Positions 44,324-52,056 of a DNA stretch of 64,000 nt are shown piece by piece (position 1 is the stretch's first letter; each line of letters begins with the position of its first letter). Location: NCBI GenBank assembly GCA_905235525.1, contig CAJOLW010000024.1:1-64000 (forward strand), written 5' to 3'. Below the pieces are notes generated by a model. It was not told the origin of the DNA. It saw only the letters and a program-made list of their open reading frames with translations, and searched no databases. Made by a program: the position numbers and the translations under genes. The DNA is from an uncultured Bacteroidaceae bacterium (GTDB taxonomy: Bacteria; Bacteroidota; Bacteroidia; Bacteroidales; Bacteroidaceae).

Positions 44324-44610
44324 CACAAGATGAACTTTGGGAACAGAACTACCGCACCTTCCTCGATTTCATAACAACACAAAAAAGGCGCCCCTCCAAG
44401 CATCGCTTAGAAGAGCACCAGATGCTCAATTGGCTCAAATACCAGAAGAAATGCCTTGCACAAGGCAAACTCAAGCCCGAACGCACCAAGATGCTCGAAG
44501 AACTCTTAAGGTTGTCCGACCAATACCAGCGAAAGAATCAATACTCCTATGCACATATTACTCCTTCGGATACACAATTCTATGGCAATCTATTTGACAA
44601 AACGGACTAA
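44320..44610 (+). CDS. Small basic protein resembling a helicase-associated domain
   Basis: 96 residues from the ATG at 44320, which overlaps the comEC stop by four bases. The sequence W.Q.Y..F..F....KR..SKH..EE..M.NWLKYQ...L..GKL..ER..ML..LL resembles a helicase-associated (HA) three-helix module, known as a nucleic-acid-binding add-on. Placed after a DNA-uptake channel it might handle incoming DNA, but this is inference. Its last four bases overlap the convergent glycosyltransferase gene. Confidence 0.75.
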   Translation: MTQDELWEQNYRTFLDFITTQKRRPSKHRLEEHQMLNWLKYQKKCLAQGKLKPERTKMLEELLRLSDQYQRKNQYSYAHITPSDTQFYGNLFDKTD

Positions 44611-45638
44611 CTTCTCCTTGATTCCATCAGGGCTTTGAAGGTTTTCTTCCCTTTCACATAATACTGCCAGAGGAGAGAGAACTCCACACGTTCGGGTACT
44701 CGCTCGTTCTGACGCAGTTGCTGGATGTGCCGACGATCTTTGTCGAAACCTGGACGCATCTTGGCAAAGGCGCGTCGTGCCTTGAACACTGCCGCAAAGT
44801 TCTTCGTGTCACCTTTGAGCAGGAACTGAAAGGCTGCCAAGTAATCGAGAAAACAACGCACCCGCATGACGCTCTTCAACTCTTGGTCGGGCAGGTTCTT
44901 GTATAGCATCAGTAGGTTGTTGCGAAAGTTGAGAAAAGTCTTGCGAGGATTCCCTTGATTAAGTGTTGCACCACCCAAATGATAGGCGGTGCTATCAGAG
45001 ATACAGACGATGGATTTGCCCATAGTGCGGAGTCGCCAGCAAAGGTCTATCTCTTCCATGTGGGCAAAGAAGCGAGCATCCAAGCCTCCACTCGCTTGCC
45101 AATCAGAAGCACGCACCATGAGGGCTGCACCTGTCGCCCATAACAACGGAACAATTTCATCATATTGCCCTTCATCTTTCTCTACCGTATCCATCACACG
45201 TCCCCGACAGAACGGATAGCCATACTTGTCCATGAATCCTCCTGCGGCTCCTGCGTATTCAAACTTGACAGGCTCTCTCAAGGACAGGAGTTTGGGCTGG
45301 CATGCCGCACATTCGGGGTGATCGTCCATGTATTTGACAAGTGGGGCATCCCACGCTTTCTGGCGTATCTCCACATCAGAGTTGAGCAACAAAAAATACT
45401 CATAACCATCCAACTGTGCCAATGCACGATTGTATCCATCGGCAAACCCAAAGTTCTGTTCGAGCACAACAACGGGCACCTCAGGGAACTCCCGCTGCAG
45501 CATCTCCACACTTCCATCGGTGGAGGCATTATCTGCCACGATGACATCGCCCACGCTGTTCTCCAGCACCGAGGGCAAATACTGGCGCATCATGTCAACG
45601 CCGTTCCAGTTCAATATGACAATCGCCAGTTTCTTCAT
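44607..45638 (-). CDS. Family 2 glycosyltransferase (rhamnosyltransferase-like)
   Basis: A 343-residue GT-A enzyme. LAIVILNWNGVDMMRQYLPS and VADNASTDGS are the nucleotide-sugar motifs; YEYFLLLNSDVEI gives the DxD-like NSDVE near residue 88; FFAHMEEIDLCWRL is the ED-type catalytic block of the WsaE/rhamnosyl branch. No membrane span, so likely peripheral on the inner membrane. The preceding lipoprotein gene overlaps its start by four bases, and mtaB lies upstream of that. Donor sugar not determined. Confidence 0.92.
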   Translation of the reverse strand: MKKLAIVILNWNGVDMMRQYLPSVLENSVGDVIVADNASTDGSVEMLQREFPEVPVVVLEQNFGFADGYNRALAQLDGYEYFLLLNSDVEIRQKAWDAPLVKYMDDHPECAACQPKLLSLREPVKFEYAGAAGGFMDKYGYPFCRGRVMDTVEKDEGQYDEIVPLLWATGAALMVRASDWQASGGLDARFFAHMEEIDLCWRLRTMGKSIVCISDSTAYHLGGATLNQGNPRKTFLNFRNNLLMLYKNLPDQELKSVMRVRCFLDYLAAFQFLLKGDTKNFAAVFKARRAFAKMRPGFDKDRRHIQQLRQNERVPERVEFSLLWQYYVKGKKTFKALMESRRS

Positions 45639-46231
45639 TCAGCAAGATATTTCTCCATTCTCTCCACTATCGTGCCTGAGCCATCAGGGTCGTTGTCGTA
45701 GTCGTCAATGCACCATTTGCCATCCTCGAAGGTGAGATGCCACCACATCTTCGCCTCGTTGCCATCAGGGTCACTGATGTCGAAGTGAATCTCGGCAATG
45801 TTCCCTGTCAAGAGATTCACCTTGACAGTGTTCAGTCGGATAGGCACACGAAGCCCCTGCGAGAAAGGCATGTACTCGACAAAGAAAAGGTGGTCGAAGT
45901 CCTTGCCCTCCTCAGCCTTCAACACCTTGGCTTTCAGGTCGAGGTAACTCTTGGAGAAGTAAGCGGTGTCAAGTTCCTCCTGATGCACTTCCTGACGCGA
46001 CCAGACCTCGTTCACCTTTTCATAGACGCGCACAATCCACCCATACAGATACTCTTCCGAAAACATCTCATCAGGAGCCACTTCTATCTCTTCCGAAGCA
46101 GCCAAGGAATCAGACATCACAGTTGCGGAGTCTGTATATTCATACACCATGCCAGTTTTATCAACGGGTTTGAAATGGTTGCAACCCGTCATCGTCAGCA
46201 GGGCTGACAGAAACATAATAGTCTTTTTCAT
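45635..46231 (-). CDS. Lipoprotein of unknown function
   Basis: From the start at 46231 (MKKTIMFLSALLTMTGC) the product has 198 residues, lipidated at Cys17 and followed by NHFKP with no acidic export signal, so periplasmic retention is likely. The mature part has a Ser/Glu-rich linker to residue 50, then an alpha+beta domain (YLYGWIVRVYEKVNEVWSRQ) ending WWHLTFEDGKWCIDDYDND, reminiscent of NTF2-like folds such as DUF3828. It sits between mtaB (12 bases upstream) and the glycosyltransferase (4-base overlap). The function is unknown. Confidence 0.82.
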   Translation of the reverse strand: MKKTIMFLSALLTMTGCNHFKPVDKTGMVYEYTDSATVMSDSLAASEEIEVAPDEMFSEEYLYGWIVRVYEKVNEVWSRQEVHQEELDTAYFSKSYLDLKAKVLKAEEGKDFDHLFFVEYMPFSQGLRVPIRLNTVKVNLLTGNIAEIHFDISDPDGNEAKMWWHLTFEDGKWCIDDYDNDPDGSGTIVERMEKYLAE

Positions 46232-46242
46232 ATTGTTCTTTT

Positions 46243-47550
46243 TTACATTATAATTCCGCACAAGGCATCACCAGCCTGATTAAATCCACTCAGTTCCACC
46301 TGCACGATGCAGTTGTCCATGTCGGGCTGATTGGGCACTTCCACACGGATGTAGTTGTCGGTGAAACCATTCATGAAGGGTTTGCGGGGGGAGGCGTGTT
46401 CGAGAAGAACGGAACGTGTGGTGCCGATGAATCGGGTGTAGAAGTCACGGGTCTTTTGCGCCGAAAGAGCGAGGACACGCTGACTTCGTTCGTGCTTCTC
46501 CTGCGGAGTGACCACATGAGGAATTTCGAGGGCTTTCGTGCCGGGACGTTCGGAGTAGGAAAACACATGATACTGCGACACGTCGATGCTCTCCATGAAG
46601 TCGTAGGCTTTCTGGAAGTAGTCGGCTGTCTCGCCACGAGTGCCCACTATCACGTCCACGCCGATGAACGCATCGGGCATCACCTGACGAATCTTCTCGA
46701 TTTTTCTGCGGAAGAGTGCCGTGTCGTAATGCCGGTGCATCAACCTCAGCACCTCGTCGCAACCGCTCTGCAAAGGGATGTGGAAATGAGGCATGAAAGC
46801 CCGCGACTGCGCACAATACTCGATGATTTCGTCTGTCAGCAAGTTCGGTTCAATGCTCGAAATGCGATACCGTTCAATGCCCTCCACCTTGTCCAACGCC
46901 TTCACGAGGTCGAAGAACGTCTCACCAGTCGAACGTCCGAAGTCTCCAATGTTCACACCCGTGATGACAATCTCCTTGCCCCCCTCCTGCACCACTTGCT
47001 TGGCTTGTTCGACCAACGAAACGATGCTGCCGTTGCGGCTTCGTCCACGAGCAATCGGGATGGTGCAATAGGTGCAGTAGTAGTTGCACCCGTCCTGCAC
47101 CTTGAGGAAGTAGCGGGTGCGGTCGCCTCTTGAACAACTTTCCGCAAACGTCTTGATGTCCGCTGTCTTCATGGTATATGCTCCAGTCATGCCATTGAGG
47201 ATGGCAGGAATGATGTTCCCCTTCTGTTCACTTCCCAGCACCAAATCGACTCCCTCCGTCTCCACAATCTCCTGTGGCTTCAACTGCGCATAGCACCCTG
47301 TGACCACCACAAAGGCTCCGGGGTGTTGCTTGACGAGTCGGTGAATCGCCTGTCGGCACTTGTGGTCAGCCACTTCGGTGACGCTGCATGTGTTCACCAC
47401 CACGATGTCTGCCACCTCGCCCTTTGCTGCTTTCCTCACGCCATAACGCATCAACTGCTGCGCCACAGTGCTTGTCTCCGCGAAGTTCAGTTTGCATCCT
47501 AACGTGAAAAATGCCGCTTTCTTTCCCTGCAATATGCTCGAATCAATCAT
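46243..47550 (-). CDS. mtaB: tRNA (N6-threonylcarbamoyladenosine(37)-C2)-methylthiotransferase
   Basis: A 435-residue radical-SAM methylthiotransferase. The N-terminal UPF0004 domain contains FTLGCKLNFAET and VVNTCSVTEVADHKCR with three iron-sulfur cysteines. The radical-SAM core has DGCNYYCTYCTIPIARGRSR (CxxxCxxC). A C-terminal TRAM-like tail follows. TLGCKLN rather than the MiaB-type sequence marks the MtaB branch, which makes ms2t6A37 in tRNAs reading ANN codons. A TACCTTTG box precedes it; two small genes follow in the same direction. Confidence 0.95.
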   Translation of the reverse strand: MIDSSILQGKKAAFFTLGCKLNFAETSTVAQQLMRYGVRKAAKGEVADIVVVNTCSVTEVADHKCRQAIHRLVKQHPGAFVVVTGCYAQLKPQEIVETEGVDLVLGSEQKGNIIPAILNGMTGAYTMKTADIKTFAESCSRGDRTRYFLKVQDGCNYYCTYCTIPIARGRSRNGSIVSLVEQAKQVVQEGGKEIVITGVNIGDFGRSTGETFFDLVKALDKVEGIERYRISSIEPNLLTDEIIEYCAQSRAFMPHFHIPLQSGCDEVLRLMHRHYDTALFRRKIEKIRQVMPDAFIGVDVIVGTRGETADYFQKAYDFMESIDVSQYHVFSYSERPGTKALEIPHVVTPQEKHERSQRVLALSAQKTRDFYTRFIGTTRSVLLEHASPRKPFMNGFTDNYIRVEVPNQPDMDNCIVQVELSGFNQAGDALCGIIM

Positions 47551-47569
47551 TTCTGTTGTGCTTTGTGTG

Positions 47570-47577
47570 CAAAGGTA
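47570..47577 (-). promoter_or_regulatory. -7 box for mtaB
   Basis: TACCTTTG on the minus strand, 19 bases before the start codon. It is followed directly upstream by the hairpin at 47580-47690. Confidence 0.7.
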
Positions 47578-47579
47578 GG

Positions 47580-47690
47580 AAAAAGTTTAGAGTTTAAGGT
47601 TTAGAGTTTAGGGTAAATTGCTTTGCAAGATGAAAAAACACCCCAAAAGGCAAAAACTCTCAACTCTAAACCTTAAACTCTAAACTTTTT
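47580..47690. repeat. 29-bp low-complexity inverted repeat between divergent promoters
   Basis: Perfect arms 47580-47608 and 47662-47690 of AGTTTAGAGTTTAAGG type, with a 53-base loop. Unlike most of this class it sits between divergent genes, abutting the -7 boxes of both mtaB and the esterase gene. Each promoter's -33 region therefore lies in an arm. Confidence 0.7.
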
Positions 47691-47692
47691 TG

Positions 47693-47700
47693 TACCTTTG
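47693..47700 (+). promoter_or_regulatory. -7 box for the third esterase gene
   Basis: TACCTTTG, 45 bases before the start at 47745. Confidence 0.7.
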
Positions 47701-47744
47701 CAAAAACAAAACTACTATTTAATCATTTTACAACAAACAAAAAC

Positions 47745-48872
47745 ATGAAACACATTTTCTCAGCAATCCTTTTGTGCGCAATGTCGCTCACAGCCAGCGC
47801 ACAGTTCGGTCCTGCCAGGCAACAGCAAGACCTGCCAGGCAAGCCTTCGTTATGGAACATCCGTGGTAAACAATACCCACGTGTGCTGCCCGACAACCGT
47901 GTCATGTTCCGCATTCAGGCACCCAATGCCCAGCAAGTGCAGATAGACCTCGGCAAACGCTATGATATGCAGAAAGGCGAGAATGGCGTATGGACCTGCA
48001 CTACCGACCCACAGACAGAGGGTTTCCACTACTATTTCCTTTATATTGACGGTGTGCAGGTGGCAGACCCCAACAGCGAGTCATTCTATGGTTGCAGCAT
48101 GATGTCGAGCGGTTTGGAGATTCCATACGATGCCACCAAGGCTGACCGCTTTGCCTTCAAGGATGTGCCTCATGGCGACGTACACCGCAAACGCTACTAC
48201 TCCCATGTAGATAACGCATGGAAGACCATGTATGTTTATACTCCACCCATGTATGACCAAGAGCAACGTGACTACCCTGTGCTGTACCTCCAACATGGCG
48301 GTGGTGAAGATGAACGCGGATGGAACCAACAGGGACTCACCGACATCATCCTCGACAACCTCATTGCAGAGGGCAAGGCTGTGCCTATGATCATCGCCAT
48401 GCTTGATGGCAACACAAGGGACTTCACTGCCGAACTGACCCAGGAAGGCATTCCGTTTGTGGAGAAGAACTTCCGTGCTAAGAAAGGAATGGAAAACCGC
48501 GGATTGGCAGGTCTGTCAATGGGTGGCATCCACACCCTAAACACGCTCATCGCACAACCAGACCTCGTCAGTTACGTAGGCGTGTTCAGTTCTGGTTGGT
48601 TCAAGAATAATGGTGGTCCTGACATGGGTGGCGACAACGATAAGAACTATACCACTCTGAAAGAGAAGAAAGACCTCTACAATAAGAACATCAAGAAGTT
48701 GTGGATGTCGATGGGAGGTCAGGAAGACATCGCCTACGAGAACTGCAAGGAGATGCGCCGCCGTTTCGATGAAATCGGCATCAAGTATGACTACTATGAG
48801 TACCCAGGAGGTCACACATGGCCTGTATGGCGTGAAAGCATCTATCAGTTCGCACAGATGATTTTCAAATAA
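47745..48872 (+). CDS. Secreted CE1-type esterase, third paralogue
   Basis: A 375-residue protein with signal peptide MKHIFSAILLCAMSLTASAQ. The E-set domain (VMFRIQAPNAQQVQIDLGKR) and the hydrolase domain (VLYLQHGGGEDERGWNQQG) are near-copies of those at 16339. The nucleophile is Ser258 in AGLSMGGI, the acid is probably Asp in MGGQEDIAYE, and the base is His in GGHTWPVWRE. The two proteins probably arose by duplication; the third copy at 7037 is more distant. Own promoter and terminator, so regulated separately from the glycan operon. Substrate likely an acyl ester on plant hemicellulose. Confidence 0.88.
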   Translation: MKHIFSAILLCAMSLTASAQFGPARQQQDLPGKPSLWNIRGKQYPRVLPDNRVMFRIQAPNAQQVQIDLGKRYDMQKGENGVWTCTTDPQTEGFHYYFLYIDGVQVADPNSESFYGCSMMSSGLEIPYDATKADRFAFKDVPHGDVHRKRYYSHVDNAWKTMYVYTPPMYDQEQRDYPVLYLQHGGGEDERGWNQQGLTDIILDNLIAEGKAVPMIIAMLDGNTRDFTAELTQEGIPFVEKNFRAKKGMENRGLAGLSMGGIHTLNTLIAQPDLVSYVGVFSSGWFKNNGGPDMGGDNDKNYTTLKEKKDLYNKNIKKLWMSMGGQEDIAYENCKEMRRRFDEIGIKYDYYEYPGGHTWPVWRESIYQFAQMIFK

Positions 48873-48891
48873 AAGCACGGGGCATTCATAC

Positions 48892-48922
48892 AACTCCCGC
48901 ATGACCAACTCATGCGGGAGTT
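48892..48922 (+). terminator. Rho-independent terminator after the esterase gene
   Basis: AACTCCCGCATGA (48892-48904) pairs perfectly with 48910-48922 over a 5-base loop, followed by TCTTTT. Confidence 0.85.
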
Positions 48923-48939
48923 TCTTTTACAACCTGTTC

Positions 48940-49003
48940 AGTACTTCCGAAGAAGTACTACAATACTTTCGTGCTGGTACTCGAGTACTTTCGCAGAAGT
49001 ACT
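48940..49003. repeat. Three-unit 22-nt tandem array of AGTACTT palindromes
   Basis: TACTTCCG/TACTTTCG recurs at 48942, 48964 and 48986, exactly 22 bases apart. Embedded palindromes are AGTACTTC-CGAA-GAAGTACT (48940-48959), GTACTCGAGTAC (48977-48988) and AGTACTT/AAGTACT (48984-49003). Confidence 0.7.
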
Positions 49004-49037
49004 GGGACAGAAAAGAGGAATCTGATGACGAGGGTCT

Positions 49038-49484
49038 TCAATCCGTCCAATTGATGCGTTCCTTGTAGCGGTCGAACTCCATTGAAGGGTCAGCACCCAC
49101 CTGTTTAAGCACCTCGCGAATCAAATCCTGTTCCCTTGGAGGCATAGGGAATTCGCCTCGCCGACGCACAAAATAAGAATTGCGACTGAAATGGGCAATC
49201 AGTATGTCCATAAACATCGCATACTGCCTCGGCAACATATTCGCCTGCATACCCTCGAAACCATATGCATAACGCACTGGCGTCTGGTTACGGAAATGCT
49301 CGCAATCCTCCCCCCCCTTCACTGCTTCAGGGTTATAAACATGTAAAATCAGTTCATCATCTGGTATCATCGTCCTCACGATATAGTGCAGACACTCCCC
49401 AGCCAACGGGCAATTGGCATTGAGGCACAGGGGAAAATTGCCTGGCACATCGGAGAGTTGAAAGGTTGGATTTGTCACATTCAT
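49038..49484 (-). CDS. DUF6078-like protein
   Basis: 148 residues, no signal peptide. The N-terminal third has a Cys cluster (NFPLCLNANCPLAGECLHYI, later GGEDCEHF) that could bind a metal. The remainder is helical and basic (RQYAMFMDILIAHFSRNSYF, RRRGEFPMPPREQDLIREVL). It resembles small Bacteroidales proteins grouped as DUF6078; the family assignment is by memory of the pattern and the function is unknown. It is convergent with the esterase gene and divergent from the restriction-modification pair. Confidence 0.75.
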   Translation of the reverse strand: MNVTNPTFQLSDVPGNFPLCLNANCPLAGECLHYIVRTMIPDDELILHVYNPEAVKGGEDCEHFRNQTPVRYAYGFEGMQANMLPRQYAMFMDILIAHFSRNSYFVRRRGEFPMPPREQDLIREVLKQVGADPSMEFDRYKERINWTD

Positions 49485-49613
49485 GTTGGGTTAAAAGTTG
49501 GTGAATCATTATAGGATTTGCAAAATACGGAAAAATCTACCAACAAACCAAACAAATCCCCTTCTTTTTTCCACCTTTTCCTCATCCATGCTTGATAGAT
49601 TGGGAAAAATGTG

Positions 49614-49621
49614 TAACTTTG
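49614..49621 (+). promoter_or_regulatory. -7 box for the restriction-modification operon
   Basis: TAACTTTG, 17 bases before the methyltransferase start at 49639. In-frame ATGs upstream (from 49498) precede the promoter and are therefore unlikely to be starts. Confidence 0.7.
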
Positions 49622-49638
49622 CAGATAAAAGTAAATTT

Positions 49639-50820
49639 ATGCCAAGACAACTGACACATATCGATTGCTTTGCGGGACCTGGCGGCATCTGTACGGGGCT
49701 TCATGCGGCCGGTTTGAAGACGCTGGTGGCCATTGAATATATCAAGAGTTGCTGTGAAACCTACAAAGCCAATCACCCAGAGGTGCATGTCATTCATTCA
49801 GATATTCGCGAGGTGACAGCAGAACAGATTCTGCCCCTTATTCCTGAAGACGGGGTGGACGTGGTGACATCGGGTATGCCCTGTGAGACTTTCTCAACAG
49901 CAGGCAACACTTCACGCTCGTTTTACGATGACCGTCAGTTCCTTTTTCGCGAGGGTATACGAATTGCGAAAATCAGTAAAGCAAAGATGATTTTGTTTGA
50001 GAACGTGCCGGCTATCACATCGAAAAAGACAGCAAGGGATTCAAACCAACTGATTGTAGATGTGCTGAAAAAGGAGTTGAAAGAGGCTGGCTATGGCAAT
50101 TACACGGAGGTGGTGCTAGACTCCACCAAATTCGGTGTGCCACAAAAGCGCAATCGGTTCTTCATTCTTGCATGCCGCTTCCCAGACTGGTGGTTGCTGT
50201 CTCCAGAACAGCACCGACGGCCTATCGGCGTGGGTGATGCACTGGCGGGACTGCCCAATGTGATTGCCAATAGTGGCATTGAAGGGAAGGACTACACAGA
50301 CTCTCATTCTGACTATGAGCGACTGATGCGCGATGATGTGTTCTGGAAGCGTGAGGAGATGACAAAATCACAAATCACAAATCACATGCCAATGAAGCAT
50401 CGGGAGTGCACGCTGAAACGGTTCGCCCTCTTAAAGCCAGGCGAGAGTCTGAAAACTCTATTTGACAGATATACAGGTGATGAAAGGGACAGGTTGCAGG
50501 CCAAAAGAATTCTGCCAAAGAAAATGTTCATCAAACGTAACTACAGATTGAAAATGGCAGAGCCATCACCCACCGTGACGAGCCACTGTCTGGATGAGTT
50601 CGTACATCCAAAATATGACCGCGCATTAACCGTCCGTGAATGTGCCCGTCTGCAGTCTTTTCCCGATTCATACGATTTCGTTGGAGGTCCGTATATTGTG
50701 CCGCACATTGACCGTACCGTGCAAGACAAGTACGAGCAAATAGGCGATGCCGTACCGCCACTACTGGCATACGCTTGGGGCGAGCAAATCAATAGACTAT
50801 TTGAAATAAACGAAAAATGA
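49639..50820 (+). CDS. DNA (cytosine-5)-methyltransferase of a type II system
   Basis: From the start at 49639 (MPRQLTHIDCFAGPGG) the enzyme has 393 residues. Motifs in order: I, IDCFAGPGGICTGL; IV, TSGMPCETFS with catalytic Cys82; VI, LFENVPAI; VIII, VPQKRNRFFIL; IX, ALTVRECARLQSFPD; X, QIGDAVPPLLAYAWG. The target-recognition region between VIII and IX is about 150 residues. It methylates C5 of cytosine in the site cut by its partner, whose gene overlaps by four bases. The cassette has no control-protein gene. It is probably horizontally acquired. Confidence 0.95.
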   Translation: MPRQLTHIDCFAGPGGICTGLHAAGLKTLVAIEYIKSCCETYKANHPEVHVIHSDIREVTAEQILPLIPEDGVDVVTSGMPCETFSTAGNTSRSFYDDRQFLFREGIRIAKISKAKMILFENVPAITSKKTARDSNQLIVDVLKKELKEAGYGNYTEVVLDSTKFGVPQKRNRFFILACRFPDWWLLSPEQHRRPIGVGDALAGLPNVIANSGIEGKDYTDSHSDYERLMRDDVFWKREEMTKSQITNHMPMKHRECTLKRFALLKPGESLKTLFDRYTGDERDRLQAKRILPKKMFIKRNYRLKMAEPSPTVTSHCLDEFVHPKYDRALTVRECARLQSFPDSYDFVGGPYIVPHIDRTVQDKYEQIGDAVPPLLAYAWGEQINRLFEINEK

Positions 50821-51674
50821 AAGATTATAAGTTTTGCCTTAGTGCTTACAAGAATGAGTACACACGAATCCTTCGTGTACTGACCAAGAAATACCAAGAC
50901 GGGAAAGTGCCAGAGAACAAAATGGAAGACTTCGACCGCGAGGCTCAAAAATCGGCCATTCACATCGCCATCACAAAGGCACTGCAGGTATTTCCCAATG
51001 AACCCGTGGCCGAGTTGTGGAGCGCAATTTACAGGGCGCATCTGTTCCGCAAATCTGGCATTTCAGATTTGGACACAATTAACAAAGTCATTAGTGCCGA
51101 CCAGAGTTGGAAGAAGTCTAGCGGCCATGCCTTTGAGGAAATGGTCAAGGAGTTGGCATCGTTGGCACTTGATGGAACGGATGTGAAGGTGATTCTTCAG
51201 CGTGATTTGAACATGCTCATAACAGCCAATGAATTGGCCAATGAGCCACGTGACATCAGTTGGCTGCGTGAACAAATCAAAGCAAACATCTTTGACTTGT
51301 ATTGTATCTTGAGCATCGACGGAAAGAAGTATTGTTTCGGCTGTGTCCAAGCCAAGACCAGCATCCGCGACCGTGTGACCCGGAACCGTGAGCCGTCCAT
51401 TCATGCCATGCAGTCGTTTTTCTGGAGTATCGTTTTCGTTCTTGATGGTGATTTCCTTCGTTTGCCTAAATTCGTAAGCATGATTAATGGTGGCTCTGAA
51501 GAGTTCCGCGAAAACGGTTGGCATGGTATGTATGTGCTTTCGGCCAAGGATGAGCACGACCGCATCTATCCACTTACGATGAACTTCGACATCTTCAAGT
51601 CACACGCACTCCAAGCCGCCGAGCAGTGGCAGAAGCGCCGCCAGTGGTTTGACAGGAACTGGAAGGCAGATTAA
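50817..51674 (+). CDS. Type II restriction endonuclease of the CCGG-recognising family (BsaWI-like)
   Basis: A 285-residue PD-(D/E)XK nuclease candidate. Asp160 (ANIFDLYCIL), Lys180 in VQAKTS and Glu192 fit the metal site. KTSIRDR at 180-186 matches the K(S/T)xxRDR motif by which CCGG-cutting enzymes such as Cfr10I, NgoMIV and BsaWI read the CCGG core. HAFEEMVKEL supplies the helix glutamate that these enzymes also use. A site containing CCGG is predicted, consistent with the C5 methyltransferase. Start overlaps the methyltransferase stop (ATGA). Confidence 0.83.
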   Translation: MKDYKFCLSAYKNEYTRILRVLTKKYQDGKVPENKMEDFDREAQKSAIHIAITKALQVFPNEPVAELWSAIYRAHLFRKSGISDLDTINKVISADQSWKKSSGHAFEEMVKELASLALDGTDVKVILQRDLNMLITANELANEPRDISWLREQIKANIFDLYCILSIDGKKYCFGCVQAKTSIRDRVTRNREPSIHAMQSFFWSIVFVLDGDFLRLPKFVSMINGGSEEFRENGWHGMYVLSAKDEHDRIYPLTMNFDIFKSHALQAAEQWQKRRQWFDRNWKAD

Positions 51675-52056
51675 GCCTCAAAAGGATTTTCAAAGGGCGA
51701 AATACGACGACTCGTAGGAGGCAGAAAAAAGTGAGTACACAAATAAAATTTGTCGTTTTTATAATAATCTCTTTTTCGATTCGTTATTAGTAACATAGAA
51801 AGAGAAAACGTAAAAAGCAGATTGCCTATGAATGATTCTACTCCCTCGAACAGAAATTCCCAAAGATTGTCAGAACTGAAACAGAAGTTGGTGCGTCCAT
51901 CGAAGGACACGTTGTTTTTCTTGCAACTGTTTGCAAGAATGTATGATCCCAGAATGATGATGGGCGTGGCATAAAGAAGGCCCTCCCTCTTGCCTTCTCC
52001 TCCTATGGAGAGGGGGAACCATGCGGTGAGGACACAATTTTTGAGGATTTCATCTT
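51675..52056. other. Spacer between the restriction gene and mfd
   Basis: About 380 bases with no convincing gene; a 131-codon minus frame has no family resemblance or promoter. Bases 51978-52024 (GGCCCTCCCTCTTGCC onward, with CCTCCTATGGAGAGGG) resemble a degraded half of the GGGAGGG palindromic element found inside mfd. Confidence 0.6.
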
